DNA from: Lumbricus rubellus
Taxonomy: Eukaryota > Annelida > Clitellata > Crassiclitellata > Lumbricidae
Length of the DNA stretch: 64,000 bases
NCBI GenBank assembly: GCA_945859605.1
Contig: OX243816.1
Span: forward strand, 26,127,699 to 26,191,698
Direction: 5' to 3'
Each line of letters starts with the position of its first letter. The first letter of the stretch is position 1. A program made the translations under genes and the position numbers. Positions 33,405 to 61,626 of the stretch are shown here, piece after piece. The notes under the pieces were generated by a model. That model was not told the DNA's origin, made no database searches, and saw nothing but the letters and a program-made list of their open reading frames with translations.

Positions 33405-33650
33405 TTAAACCGTCATGATCTTCTTGTTCCACGATCTCGGACTGCCACAGCCCAACACCGCGCCTTTGCCTCTGTCTGCCCTTTACTGTGGAATGGCCTT
33501 CCTACTATTATTCGTGCTAAGATTTTATCTGGAGGTTTTACTTTTTCTGCCAGATGTCTTAAGACTTTTCTTTTTCCAGGAGTTCTTCGCACTGGGAGCG
33601 CCTCTGATTAGGTTGTACTGTGAGAGGCGCTTTATAAATCCAAAAATAGA
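33405..33650 (+). mobile_element. LINE 3' end fragment
   Basis: Reading frames shift, but LWNGLPTIIRAK, CLKTFLF and a GSASD-like end followed by the tail GGGAGCGCCTCTGATTAGG and GCGCTTTATAAATCC are visible. It matches the CR1/L2-like family at 25,245. Confidence 0.6.
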
Positions 33651-34322
33651 ATAGAATAGAATCTTGGACCTGCCTAAGGGCAGAACACTAAAGAAGAACA
33701 TGTCATCCATGTACCATGCCACCAATAATTATGGAGCAATTAGACAAGTTACAATTCATCACTTGAGAATTTTCTTGTTGTATCTCGACTTTTGTTCTGA
33801 AATGTATTTTAGAGTTGATTTGTAGTTGAGACATTTCTTTATCTTGCTTCAGTTTTAATTGCTTGTAAACGAGATACGACGGGTCGCTTTAAAGATATTA
33901 AACGAAAACTACCTGTCATATGTCCTATTTTCAGAAATTTTTACCGTATCTCCAAGGATTTTTGCCATATCTCCAGTACCGCATTCGTGATTTTAGCTGT
34001 GTCTTGTATGCCTAGAGAAAAGCTCTTCATTTATTGGACGATAGGGATATACGACAATCAATACATTGCTCACTTTGTTTTATTACGATATCGTATATCT
34101 AAGGAATAAAAACTTCTCTCTGAATTTTTCTTATTATATCCTCGAATATTTTAACAAACACACTCGCTAATAATTGACATTGCTTTATTTTATCATTTCA
34201 AGTCTGAGTTTTCGTGATAGTGACTTGCAATTTATGTGAATCCATTTAATACAAAATGTTCACAAATTTATCAAGAACAGTTTTAAAAGTTAATATTTTT
34301 AAATGCATTCTTTACGCCTTAA

Positions 34323-35307
34323 CCTTTTCGACACGTATCCCGGTGCCGCGCCGGGATTTTAGACCATGCCGCCGTACGTATACCGGTGCGGCGCCGGGAT
34401 AGAAAGAGTGATCTATTATGCTCTCCAGTACTGTGTGATAACCCCTTAGCAGTGTGTAGAGATGTTGTTGGTTGTCAACAAGTGCACCTTAAAAAGAAAT
34501 ACATGTCTATGGTAACAAAAAATACATATCTATGGTAAAAAATACATCTCTATGTTGGCATATATAGACCTATTATAATACATATAAATACATAAAAATA
34601 AATAAATACATGTAGATTATAATACATAATTATTACATAATATATATAATATTATCATATACAATATATAATTATAGCAATATAATGAGATAAAATTTAG
34701 AAGAAGAAAAATAATAATATAATAATAATAATCAATATAAATACATATAAATAAATACATATAAATTATAATAAATACATGTAGATTATAATACATAATT
34801 ATTACATAATATATATAATATTATCATATACAATATATAATTATAGCAATATAATGAGATAAAATTTAGAAGAAGAAAAATAATAATATAATAATAATAA
34901 TCAATATAAATACATATAAATAAATACATATAAATTATAATAAATACATGTAGATTATAATACATAATTATTACATAATATATATAATATTATCATATAC
35001 AATATATAATTATAGCAATATAATGAGATAAAATTTAGAAGAAGAAAAATAATAATATAATAATAATAATCAATATAAATACATATAAATAAATACATAT
35101 AAATTATAATACATAATACATTATATATATAATATATAATATGTAATATATACAATATATGTAATTTTTATGTATATATAATAATATAACAATTCAGATA
35201 AAATTTAAAATAATTAAAAAATAATAATATAATAATAATGATAATTAATATAAATACATATCTATGGCGGCAGTACGGCGGCTCCCTCGGGGGCAGTAAC
35301 GAAAAGG
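34323..35307. mobile_element. TTAA-target element with GC-rich palindromes, copy 1
   Basis: TTAA flanks both ends (34,319-34,322 and 35,308-35,311). The termini are CCTTTTCG and CGAAAAGG. Next to the left end lie nested GC-rich palindromes such as TCCCGGTGCCGCGCCGGGA and CCGGTGCGGCGCCGGGATA, which stand out in an AT-rich region. The interior is an AT-rich satellite. TTAA specificity suggests a piggyBac-like mover, but no transposase is present. Confidence 0.7.
34606..35140. repeat. 168-bp AT-rich tandem repeat, ~3 copies
   Basis: The block beginning TGTAGATTATAATACATAA recurs at about 34,613, 34,781 and 34,949 with almost no change. It is the expanded interior of the TTAA element and is absent from the 42,149 copy. 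Confidence 0.9.
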
Positions 35308-35683
35308 TTAATAGAACTGCTGTCCATGATTTTGATGTTTTAATATGATGTCTGTGCCTGACGTTTATTGGCCTGAATTAATTTTTCCCTGTAGAAGTTT
35401 ACCGATTATAAATCTCGGAATTCTCAAACATGGAGATACGCAAAGATAATTGTGAGGTGACGAGTTGTTGACATTCCATCTCGTGCAATGAGTTGTTTTC
35501 TCCAGACTATATTTGAAGCCAAAAGGATGGTTGGAAATTCCACAGATTTGTTTATAGTGCAGTTCTTTTGATTTGACAAAAGTTTGTAATGTATTTATTT
35601 ATTAGCAATTTATTTTGTCCGTAATGTACATTTATGACTGTTAGACTGTTAGTGTACTGTTTTTGTGTTGTAGAGTCTAATAA

Positions 35684-50366
<14,683 letters not shown>

Positions 50367-50925
50367 GTATGTATGACTGAGCTACCATCTGTAGCTTGTC
50401 AATGCAATACTTGCAGACGACGATACTGTGACTTGGCGTTAAGTACAGTTGCTGTACAACTATTAGCCATTCGAAGTTCAACAACATTTGTTGCCTGCTA
50501 AATGTTTTGAAACATCATAATAAAAGATTCTGTTTTGGGTGTATTATGCCAATCCAGTTTTTAGCAGTTTTTTTTATTGTTTTCAGTCATTGGTTATTAT
50601 GTTTCATGTTAGAAATAGTTGTTTTTTGTAACTTTCTTACCAGTGCAATGGGAACAGCTCTAGCAGCCGATGGTATTGCTTGATCGCTTGATATGTAAGG
50701 GCTGTCGGTGAACAGAGAGTACTGTTGTAGAGACTGTTTGTTGCGTCTGTGCATCTTGCCCACAATAATTTTACTAAACTTGACTAGTATAAATCTACTG
50801 GGTAGCAGTGTTGCTCTGTTGTAGTTATTTGTAATAAGCTGTTAACATACTTACTCTGAAGTTAATTTGTATGGAATGATCTTAAGTGGACAGATTTGAA
50901 GCACAATCAATTCCTTTTCGAATAG

Positions 50926-51014
50926 GTTTTGTTGCTGTTAAGGCTGAAGTAGAGAAAGATGCGGAATTTGAAAGCTTTCTGTACGAAAGCTGCATGGAGG
51001 TCTGTTGGGCATGA
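50926..51014 (+). CDS. Candidate terminal or alternative PBX exon
   Basis: After TTCCTTTTCGAATAG|GTTTTG, a phase-1-compatible frame encodes FVAVKAEVEKDAEFESFLYE then SCMEVCWA and stops at TGA (51,012-51,014). It does not resemble the usual GGW...HSDTS ending of PBX proteins. It could be an alternative short C-terminus, an internal exon ending at ATGGAG|GTCTGT, or chance. Confidence 0.22.
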
Positions 51015-51960
51015 TCGCACGAATTATATGAATTGATGCCATATAAGATGAGTCAGTTTAATGACTGCAGCAGCAGACATCATAAATTGTCTTTTCACTA
51101 AACACAGATAACGACGATCTCTTATTAATCGATACATATCAGTTGGTTTTTGGTTTATGCTAATATAATCTTTTAGTTCTTGTTTTCAGCCTATGGTCTT
51201 AATCGGTGTTGCAACTAGATCGTCTGATCCCATTCTGCTCCTCTTATCTGCCTCTCTTTGTCTCTTGCTTGCTTCCCATTCTTCATGTGTTCATCACCTA
51301 CTTTTATCCGTCTGTTTCTGTGTTACTAAATATTATACCTTTTTCTGCCAGCCGTGAGGATCTAGTGTTTTCATGGATCTGTTGTGCTTAGGAGCAGCAG
51401 AGCAATTACAAGGTACCTAACCTCACCTTTAACCTAAATGTTTACATTAGCTAAAAACCTGTTTCAGCAGTAGACTTTGACTGAAATCGGAAAATTAAAC
51501 ATTTTGCGGTCTACCTTTCGGCACATGCATCCAAAGAATTTGTCTGAATGTGTACTTATGTGGAATTGCCTTTTTGTGTAAAATTCTGGGGTTTTTAACA
51601 TCTGAGTTGGAAGGTACCAGTTTCTTGTGATCCTCCTTTCTTGCTGTGACCTGGATTGTAATAAGTGCTAAATTGTTATTTTGAGCTGTTGTGTTTTCTC
51701 ATTTCTGTATGGCATTTTATGAGTGTGCTGTAAACAAGGCACTGTGACCGATCTTTTTGCAATTAGGAAGGTTACAATTTGGAAATATTGTGGAAAAGAC
51801 AATTGTGCAGTTTCAGTCTGACACCTGCTGTCACTGAATTCAAACATAGAAAGTTTATTAAACATAATTTAAACATTTATGATGAATATCATTAAGTTTA
51901 AATTTAACAATTTCATGTAGCTTATCATTGCAGCATATGCTTTGTGAGTTGATATGCAAT
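51015..51960. other. Gene-free stretch
   Basis: No exon, RNA or transposon terminus recognised. A short 61-codon frame at 51,206 (hydrophobic, no motif) is not supported. Confidence 0.5.
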
Positions 51961-51974
51961 TAATTAAGATGCCA

Positions 51975-52330
51975 AGAGGCTGGAAGCTTTTGAAATGTGG
52001 GTATGGTGAAAGATGGAGAAAATTAGTTGGACAAAACACATTACAGACGAAGAAGTACTAACGATGGTAGAAGAGAAAAGATCTCTGCTGGACACAATAA
52101 AGATAAGACAAAAGAAATTGGGTGGGACATTTGCTAAGAGGTGACTCACTGCAGAAAGAAATAATTGGAGGAAGATTGGAGGGAAAGAGGTGCAGAGGAA
52201 GACCTAGACAAAAACTGCTGGACGGGATGATGGAAGAGGGATACAGAGAACTTAAGGACATGGCACAACAGCATGAAACATGGAGACATTGGACGTTTGG
52301 ACCTGCCGCTTGGCAGAGAACATAAAGAAG
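51975..52330 (+). mobile_element. LINE reverse transcriptase C-terminal fragment
   Basis: Across one or two frameshifts the + strand gives KHITDEEVLTMVEEKRSLLD, TIKIRQKKLG, then GHLLRGDSLQKEIIGGRLEG and KRCRGRPRQKLLDGM. This is the standard C-terminal block of RTE/Jockey-like elements. No 5' part. Confidence 0.7.
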
Positions 52331-53526
52331 AAAGAAGAAGATGCAATTAATATCTTATTATTAATAGTATTTTTCATTGTAAGTTTGTTCTAACTTCTTC
52401 CTATGACTGTTAAATCCTCTAGTGTGCCGCATGCCTGTGGGACTCGTATTAGAGAGCACGGCGATAGACTATTGTGCAGCCTAACTTTCATTACACAGAA
52501 ATTTGAATCTATGAGATGGTTTTGCATGTAATGCATTAGCAGCGCCACCTACTGAAATGAAATGAGTCTAGTTTATTATTATGTCCTTTATTATGCTGAA
52601 TAGAATGACAGTGTCACTGGCCGACATGAAATGAGTCTTGCATAACGAACAGTTCACTTCATGACATTTCTGTTCACTTGTTATATAGATTTCTGCAAGG
52701 TTGAAGTTTTGTTTACATGTTTTGCAATATTTGCTTCATTGTGAAGCAGCTCTTTTTTCTGGTTCTGGGTGCTTTCATAAAACGGCCATCGTTTGTTTTT
52801 CTTTCTTCTTGTTCTGTTGCTTCACATGATTTCCTGTTGGAATGGAATGCTATTCGCTCATTCTCTGACTATATTATCTCAACGCATATTATAGGTTCAT
52901 CAAGTGCTGAAACTCTTCCAGTTTGGCTTGCCCCATTACTCATACTTTACACTATATCTAATATATAGTTTTTATCATAGTCCTGTGATTTGGTTGGAGG
53001 TTCAATTATAAACTGAGCAATAGTGCAGAAATTTTGTTAATCCTGGACAAGTAATTGTGTATGAGTTATTGTGAAGAGCAGTTTTGCTCAGAAGCAAATC
53101 CCTGTTGAATATTCATGTATAGGTTTATTTGCATGGTTCTGTTCTACTTGCGGTTGATCAACTTTCAAGTGTCTATGTTAGCACTTTAGTGGACTTCACA
53201 TCCCACAGAGCAATAGTCAATGTGCCTGTATTTGTCTTTATTTCCGTGGAACTTGCAGTGTTGAATTTCTGAGATTTTTAGCATATTTTGACGCCTAAAT
53301 CACCGAATGTGTTTAAAGGTACAGTGTGAACTTGTTAGCATGCTCCTAGATAACATGCTTTTGTTGTCATGTCCATGATGCAATTAACTTAACACCATAT
53401 TGGTTGGCATGCTGTAGCAGTTGACATGCCATGTGTTTGGATGGATGATTGGACTTGCTGTTGGCTAGGAGACTAGACATATGAACAAACTGTTGGATAG
53501 GTGGACTGATGTTTGGACAAACATTG

Positions 53527-54022
53527 GATGAATAGAAATGAATGGTTGAATGGAAATGAATGGTTGAATGGAAATGAATGGTTGAATGGAAATGAATGGT
53601 TGAATGGAAATGAATGGTTGAATGGAAATGAATGGTTGAATGGAAATGAATGGTTGAATGGAAATGAATGGTTGAATGGAAATGAATGGCTGAATGGAAA
53701 TGAATGGTTGAATGGAAATGAATGGTTGAATGGAAATGAATGGTTGAATGGAAATGAATGGTTGAATGGAAATGAATGGTTGAATGGAAATGAATGGTTG
53801 AATGGAAATGAATGGTTGAATGAAAAATGAATGGTTGAATGGAAATGAATGGTTGAATGGAAATGAATGGTTGAATGGAAATGAATGATTGAATGGAAAT
53901 GAATGGTTGAATGGAAATGAATGGTTGAATGGAAATGAATGGTTGAATGGAAATGAATGATTGAATGGAAATGAATGGTTGAATGGAAATGAATGGTTGA
54001 ATGGAAATGAATGGTTGAATGG
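53527..54022. repeat. 18-bp minisatellite, about 27 copies
   Basis: Unit AATGGTTGAATGGAAATG repeated with few substitutions. Being a multiple of three, it stays open on both strands (NEWLNG repeats on +, FHSTIH/ISIQPF on -). I regard these frames as by-products. Confidence 0.95.
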
Positions 54023-54520
54023 ACAGACAGACAGATGAGATTGACAACAGATGGGTGGATTTATTAAGGCAATTGGTTATTTATTTGTCAGTCCATTTTC
54101 TGCGCAATCCATTTGCTGTGGGTCTAATAGAAATTTTTAGCATATTTTGATGACTGGTCAACCAATGTGTTTAAAGGTATAGTATGGACTTGTTAACATG
54201 CTCCCGGATCCATTATCACACCCCAGAACTTTGTGCTAGCAAGTTTGCACTGTATTTCTAATCAATCATTTTAGAGTAAATAAAATAAGTATATTCTTTA
54301 TTAATCCAACTGCACAACCACACTTTGTTTTACATGAAATTTGGCATCATAGAGCATTCTTATTAAAAAGTTTTTCTCATTATTTGTGCAGTTACATGAG
54401 CCTGACATGGCTACATTTGCACATATCTCATTTAAATTAATTAAAACTGAATTACAATAATAATTTGGATACATAGGTATACAACTATACATGTAGGTAT
54501 TTTTTATACAAGCATATATA

Positions 54521-55486
54521 CACTGTGTCCGGAAAAAAAAAAACCAGTTTTGTAAATATGAAAATAAATAGTAAATATTCATCGATTTTCACAATTCAAA
54601 CACCATTTTAATCCTGACATATTTCTCTAACAATTGTGAAAATATAAAAGTTCCAGTCCAAATAATGACGTCATAATGACGTCAGTTGCATCAAAATGCA
54701 TATAGCCGGCCATTCATGCATGGTTCGGTTGGTATTATTGGCTTTTGGTAAAACGGAAATCCATTTAATAGAACCAGAAGTGAAAATAAATGCAGCTTAT
54801 TAGAGGGATTGTCTGCTCTATAAAAAAGTGGTGCCTGATATCCGAGAATATTCGGAACAATAGCCTACACATTTCAACAAAATAGCGCTTCAGCTCACTG
54901 AGTTCGTGAATCTGTTGATCTGTTGACTAAAAAGACTCGGAATTCATTCATCTTAATCTTTGGCCGCAAAACGGCCGCCCGCTTAAATCCCACTGATAAT
55001 AAGAGTTGGAGATTGATGGAGGAGAAGGTGCAGGCTACAATACAAGGATAAGAGACATTGAAGAACTCCGTAAGCGAATTGTTAACGCCTCGGAGGTTTT
55101 GATAAGCTGGTTATCGATGCTGCTGTTGGGTATTAGCGCGACCCTTTTGACGCTTATGTTGAAGCCAAAGGTGTACTCTTTGACCAAAAATTGCAGTCTG
55201 ACATAATTCAGATATAAAAATAAAATTAAACTTACATTTATTATTGATAAATTACATGATAAAATATTGAAATTGTGGATGATTTTGCGCATTTATCTCT
55301 TAAATTTGACTTGTTGTGCAAATGACGTCATTATGACGTCATTATTTGGACTGGAACTTTTATATTTTCACAATTGTTAGAAAAATATGTCAGGATTAAA
55401 ATGGTGTTTGAATTGTGAAAATCGATGAATATTTACTATTTATTTTCATATTTACAAAACTGGTTGTTTTTTTTCCGGACACAGTG
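54521..55486 (+). mobile_element. Tc1/mariner-type element, copy 2
   Basis: Same CACTGTGTCCGG ends, TA flanks and length as copy 1 (1,875-2,839) but opposite orientation. The + strand frame at 55,006-55,206 repeats the DIEELRKRIVNASEVLISW segment, then diverges by a frameshift. It abuts the next mariner-type element through a TA tract. Confidence 0.75.
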
Positions 55487-55507
55487 TATATATATATATA
55501 TATATAC

Positions 55508-56520
55508 AGGGTGGGCCAAAAGTATTTGTTCAACTTTGAAGGCCTATAACTTAGGCAGTTTAGCAAGTAAGTGTATGCTTAATGCATAAAATTAAAGGTC
55601 GTTATATCAGCTATATAAGTCCGACAAATTTCATTACGGTAGCTTGCACTACGCGCCATATAATTATTGTGTACCGCACCAACCTTGTTTTCTGACGTAA
55701 ACAATAATTTCATCATTGCGCCGTTAACAGAAGATGACAGCTTTGAAAGCCTATAACTTAGGCAGTTTAGCAAGTAAGTGTATGCTTAATGCATCAAATT
55801 AAAGGTCGTAATATCAGCTACAACTGCTCAAAAATTTACATTTTTAGCTTTAATAATAATTGCGTAAAACTACTGTACTGAATATGTATCAGTTTACAAT
55901 GATTTTAATTCGTCTATCTTGCAAAACACAATACTTGGAAAATTAGCCTTTGCAAGTTTGCATTATTGATAGCCATTAAGAAATCCAAGAATTATTTAGT
56001 CAAATAAATATTCAATGTGTCTTCCACAAGCTCGAATGACTGCATGAATGCGACGTGCCCATTGATCTATGGCTCCATTGATGAGTTCCTGGCTGATCTC
56101 AGTTCAGCAACGAGTGATGACGCGCTTCAGATGCTCGACGTTTACTATCCGTTCACGATAAACCCGTTGCTGCAAAGCACCCCAGATTGAGTAATCAACG
56201 GGGTTTAAGTCAGGGCTATTAGGCGGCCAGTTATGTGGTTCGATGACTTTTGCTTGTGCCTGGATTATCCTCTTGGCTACAGATCAATTCAGCTACACGA
56301 GCGATGTTGTCAGCGGTATTATTATTGTTTACGTCAGAAAACAAGGTTGGTGCGGTACACAATAATTATATGGCGCGTAGTGCAAGCTACCGTAATGAAA
56401 TTTGTCGGACTTATAGCTGATATAACGACCTTTAATTTGATGCATTAAGCATACACTTACTTGCTAAACTGCCTAAGTTATAGGCCTTCAAAGTTGAACA
56501 AATACTTTTGGCCCACCCTG
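55508..56520 (-). mobile_element. Mariner-type element with transposase C-terminus
   Basis: Ends CAGGGTGGGCCAAAAG and CTTTTGGCCCACCCTG are inverted repeats of about 100 bases, bordered by TATA. The - strand interior keeps the transposase 3' part. A partial duplication of the left terminal repeat occurs at 55,740-55,820. Confidence 0.8.
55999..56275 (-). pseudogene. Transposase C-terminal fragment (mariner/IS630 type)
   Basis: The - strand encodes NWPPNSPDLNPVDYSIWGAL followed by QQRVYRERIVNVEHLK and, after one in-frame stop, IDQWARRIHAVIRACGRHIE. SPDLNP-x-(D/E) carries the last catalytic acidic residue. The N-terminal two thirds are missing. Confidence 0.75.
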
Positions 56521-56609
56521 TATATATACATGTTGGTGCATATGTGAGCTTTGTGAGGAAAAGGAATGGCTTGCTAGATCAGCTGCAAAAAATGCTTGTT
56601 TCCTTAGGA

Positions 56610-58897
56610 CGGGGTTCTCAAACTGTGGTACGCGTACCCCTAGGGGTACGCCAGGCGCCTGTAAGGGGTACGCGAAAATGTCCAGAAATATAAATTTTTC
56701 TATGAGTTTATTGACTTTGAGTCCATTTTTCCTTGATTGGCAATGATTTTTAACGTTGCTTCATGTAACAGCATCGTCATTTATTTCTTTCACAACATGT
56801 GATTAAACTCACATACTAAGCTTATGTTATAGTACATGCAACATGTTTATGTTTAGGCCTGTCACTATAAATTTGAAGCAAAATAATGTATAATTGGTTG
56901 AAAGAACCAAAGCCAGAAATTCTCAGCACAGGCTATTATAGAGCTCAACAAGGATAGCTGAATTGTTCTAAGGATTATCGTAATTTCTGGTCGAGCTTCA
57001 AATTTTTTTATTCGTTTCAGCACATCAGGGGTTATTTTAACGTGCAGCTGGACACAAAGTGTGTAGTTGGAAAACGAATTTGTGCAGTTGAAAATCAGGT
57101 TTTGTGCAGTTACTTTTTTACACACAATCGCATAAACAATGTAAGTAGCTAATATATTTTAATGAAACTAATTGTAACAAACAAGATTAAAAGACATTTT
57201 TGCCGTGAATTTAACTTTAAATTTCTATTGACAACTCTATTAGCATAAAATACAAGAAAACAAGTCTAGAGATAAAGACATGGCATATTCAAGCGAGCTG
57301 TCTGATGCAAGCCAAATAACGCTTAGCTTACATGTAGTTGCTGTTTACATCATCGTATTACGTGAACTGTTATAATATACTGTAATACTATTAATTATTG
57401 TAATAATGTTATTATTTAATATCATAATATATGACACAATCTTGCTAAAATGAGAATAACTTACTGCTAATATTTGTACAAATATTACTTTTGTACAACT
57501 GAATGGCTTCTCACTATCCTTCAAATTTTAAACAGTAAAATTTCAAAATGTTTGGTTCTATTATTTGAACACATATAGTAAAACCTAAAAACAACATCAT
57601 TACTACACATGGCTACCTGAATTTGGTACCGGTAGTTTATTAGTTCATGGTTGGTTTGTGTACCATTAAATATGATTTCAGAAAGTACGTCCTGGTCAGC
57701 AATTCAGGACCATTTTGGGAAATAGGGTTAAACTGATATAGTGCTGAAAAGTCTGCTTATTATAGACTACTATTATATTCATGTCTGCATTTATTCATTA
57801 GATTACTCAGCAACTGGAGAACTGAGCTGCTGAACTCGATAAATACAGATATTTTTAAATGTAATTATAATAATATATATATTGAATCATAAAACACTTT
57901 TTTCATCAGTACTGAATAGTCTAATGGAGTTATTTTGCTAAAATGGCACCTTTAAAGGGCACTATTATAGAGTGGAAATAGCCCCCCCCCAAAAAAAAAA
58001 TATTTTAAAAGTGTTGTTTATATTTATTGAAGTCTTAGCCCACTCTTATAAGCACTGAAAAGTACAGATATTTTGTTAAGATGACACCTTAAAATGCTGC
58101 CATTGCAGTGTGGAAATTCAAAAAGTATCTGATGATGCTCTGAAAAAGTAGAGGTATTTTGTTAGGATGACACCTTAAAATGGTACCATTGCAATGTGGA
58201 AATTCAAAAAATTTCTGATGAGGCTCTTAAAAAGTACAGGTATTTTGTTAGGATGACACCTTAAAATTGTACCATTGCAATGTGGAAATTCAAAAAATTT
58301 CTGATGGGGGAAGGGCACATCCCCCTCCCCATACCCCTCCCCTGCCCGTCTCGGCATTACGCGCCTCACGAGAGTCCTTCGGACACTTTATTGTCTCCCC
58401 CCCAGAAACCTGATTACCCCCTCCCCAGCAGAGTGGCACTAGATTAAATACTGCTCTTTGGAGAAGTAGGTTTATAAACTTAGCCAGTTACATTATCATG
58501 ATAATGATAATAATAATATTATTAATAATAAAATAATAATAATAATAAATTACTACTACTACTACTAATAATAACAATAATAAATAATAATAATAATAGG
58601 AAGAAGAAGAATAATTAGGCCTTAGTCTCAATAATGACCAATCTACCCGATATAGGATGCTTTTCTGATAATTATGTGCAGTTGAGAAATTTCCTTAAAA
58701 TAACCCCTGCAGCACATCATATAATTATATATCTGTTTGAAACTAGTTTTTAAACTGTATATTCTTGCTATCAAAACTAAATATTGGATAAATTTTTGAA
58801 ATTGACAAATATTAAACCAGGTAATTTTTTTTTAAAATCTGTGCAAGTCAAAACAAGCACACAGCTACATAACGCTATAGGTTAGCTCTTTCTTACG
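56610..58897. mobile_element. hAT-type element (GGTACGCG family), copy 2, interrupted and truncated
   Basis: Begins GGGGTTCTCAAACTGTGGTA and follows copy 1 (45,073) closely to about 58,897, where similarity stops at GCTCTTTCTTAC. The left end base is mutated and the right end is missing. A second transposon splits it at 57,026-58,709. Confidence 0.75.
57026..58709. mobile_element. hAT-type element nested inside another hAT copy
   Basis: Ends CAGGGGTTATTTTAA and TTAAAATAACCCCTG, with CAGCACAT duplicated at 57,018-57,025 and 58,710-58,717. Copy 1 of the host element has a single CAGCACGT at the equivalent site (about 45,518), an empty-site equivalent. Internal direct repeats containing AGGATGACACCTTAAAAT at about 58,075-58,290. 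Confidence 0.85.
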
Positions 58898-58899
58898 GA

Positions 58900-60530
58900 A
58901 GACCTAAGTTACTCAATCTGACGCTGTCAATTTACCTCCGTTTTTTATTTTTGTTTTTAATAAGTTTCTGTCACGCATTAAACAAGTATTAATGTGCCTT
59001 GATAAAAATTCCTTTAACTAAAAAATTTTAACATTCTGATTTCTACAAGTGCTGCCAGTTAGCAGCTCAGTGCCATTCAGTTTAAAAGTTTTTCAGATCT
59101 TGGATTTCAACAGTTTGGTCTGACTGGATTAGGAGCACCTGGGGCAAAATGATCAGTTGGATTATCTGGATTCATGTATCATGAATCATTGTGATATTAA
59201 AGATAGCTTTAGTTTAAGTTAAAATTCTATTCCACAGTGGAATGAAATGGACAGCAATTGGAGCATTCTATGTCAGGTTAGACGTCTGGACTTTGGATTA
59301 TTTTTCCATTTTGATACTTTGCCTTCTGCACTGTGAGTACCGTAGTTTATTTGTGTACAGTATATAATATATTAACAGCTGGTTTGGAATGTTGATATTG
59401 CTCTTTCAGCATCAGATAATGTTGGAGATCATAGAACTTGTAACTATACGCAATTACTCATGCATTTGTGGTTATGGGTTAAGATAATAATGCCTATGCT
59501 AACCAGTTGTCTGATTATTTCTTTGTCCTGGTAGTTTGTTCATTGTAAAGCTAGTTTTTGGTAATTCCAGATGCATAAGTTTCTTGTTTGGTATGAGTAC
59601 TCAGCTGATAGTTGATAAAGGATGAGAATTTGAAACAACTGTACTATATTATTGTCCTGCTTTGTGTGACACAGTTAGGTCTATATCTGCTTTACAAGCT
59701 TAATACACGAACTTATAAGTGTCTTATAAGCTTTCATTTTTCTTTGAGATTTTAAAATACATTGACAATGCAGGGTTTGCTGATGTATGTATGTCAGTCA
59801 TCACTGGCTCTCGTTTAATTCAAATTTCAGAAAAGATTGGTTTTCACTTTGTGAAGGCAGAGAATTAATCAGCCGTTCTTGATGGCAGTTGGTGTAGAAT
59901 CCCACGTCTCTGATTGCGATTGATTCATCATATTACATACATCATATGCATAAATTTAGCACACCTCTAACAGAAGTATCGTCACTCCCTTCATGCACTA
60001 TGCTTACTACAGACTACACATGGCTTTGTCAGACCAGCGTCTTTGCAGTTGCTGGTATGAAGTCACAGAAATTATCTCCATTGAGGTGTGACAAATCCAT
60101 ATTGCTTTGTTGTGAATGAATCGTTGCATTCTGTCCGTGATGACGGCTGCCTGTCGCACATCAACATCATCTCATAATCTACAATCTGAAGCACACCTGT
60201 TTATTGCTGCCACCAAGCTTTTTTGTACCGAATAAAGGAATCGACCATGGGTAGGTCAATTAAACGCAGCTCGCCATCTTTCGATATCATTTTATTCATT
60301 TCCTCAAAAGGGGTTGTAGTACGATGTTAGTTGATCGAGCGTTCCGATCGATGAAGAACATAAATTAATATTCAGTGCTGTCGTGAATGATTCTGATGTG
60401 TTACACATACGACTAGCATGTATGCATTCTGTATCTGGGCTACTAGGTCTGTTATCTCACTTATCTGAGTCTCGCATACTATCGTCCGCATCAAACTCAT
60501 CATAACTGATGACACCAGTTCATTTATAGC
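58900..60530. other. Gene-free stretch
   Basis: No exon with recognisable similarity. Good-looking acceptors near 59,113 and 59,237 were tested for the PBX reading frame and give no PBX-like sequence. Confidence 0.5.
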
Positions 60531-60531
60531 A

Positions 60532-60900
60532 GAGGTTCTCAACCTTTTTCTGAGCGCGACACACCTAAACTCACAAAAAAGTTTGGCGACACACCATGCA
60601 ATTGTCATTAGGTGAATAAATGTTTAAAATTGAAATAGGCCTATTATATATGTCAAAGTTATTTTAAGGCCTGTTTCAAAATTTCTAATGAACAAAAATG
60701 TTAACACATAATGCTTTTTCGTTTCTAATGATTCTAAATTTCTAAAGCGGCATTGGGTAACAGTTTATTCGGTGCGTTCGATAACGTGTTATCACATAAT
60801 ATATCTGTAATATAATATAATTTTATGTGGTATTATACTGTACATAATATAGCATACGTTGAGAGGGTACTTTTCTGCGTCATCCACAAAATAAGTCATA
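60532..60900 (+). mobile_element. hAT-like terminus (GCGACACACC family)
   Basis: CAGAGGTTCTCAACCTTTTT followed by GAGCGCGACACACC resembles the widespread hAT end CAGxGGTTCTCAACC. No right end was found, so the extent is approximate. Confidence 0.45.
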
Positions 60901-61189
60901 ATTATATGTATTTATTGTGGCCTACAAGGCAAGTATTGTGGCCACTCCAGGTTGCGATGATAATAGCGTAGAATCAATAGATATACAACTCCTATGCCCA
61001 TTTCCCCATAGTCTCTCTTTTACTGTGTGTAGTTTACTATATCAAGGCTCTATCTTCTCTGATCATTCCAGGACATTACTGGAGTGTGCGACATAGTGTT
61101 ACTAGATCTAAAAATTGGAAGAGGACATTCTGAATTTAAACAGGCCTACAAGAATTACAATTACTGATAAAAAAAAGAAGAACCGGTTG

Positions 61190-61305
61190 ATAAACAATGA
61201 TCTGATCTTGCATGAATCAGAGACATGGACCATGAGAAAAAAAGGAGATATAAAAAGACTGGAGGCCTTTTAAATGTGAACATGGAGAACAAAAAAGAAA
61301 TAAAG
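61190..61305 (+). mobile_element. LINE fragment
   Basis: ESETWTMRKKGDIKRLEAF on the + strand is the GSETWTLxKxxxxRLxAFE motif found just before the C-terminal block of non-LTR reverse transcriptases. About 100 bases are recognisable. Confidence 0.5.
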
Positions 61306-61626
61306 AAAATCAATTTTGCAGATAGAACATAAGCATAGACTACCATAGAGCCTATCATTATAACAACAAATGAAAAGGTCGTTCGTTCCTTAATTCTCAC
61401 AGTGTCACTGTAGTGTAGAGTGAAGAATTACTAGTGTCGGAAGCTTTTAGAAAATAATACACCAGAGGAAAAGCATCCTTAGGCTTAATCATTAGCAAAT
61501 ATGGTATAATTATGTGCCTGGTTGCTGCAAGGTTATCACAGCACCCGGGCCCGCACTAACCTTAATGCGGCCCTGCCCCAAACTGATGGCACAAGGTGAC
61601 AAAGTGACATATGTATTTTATATCTA

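Noticed and set aside
53367..54047. 226-codon frame on the - strand and 105-codon frame on the + strand
   Set aside because: Both are translations of an 18-bp minisatellite; a unit divisible by three keeps several frames open without coding meaning.
59114..59220. Possible PBX terminal exon after TTTCAACAG
   Set aside because: In the required phase it reads WSDWIRSTWGKMISW, unlike any PBX tail.
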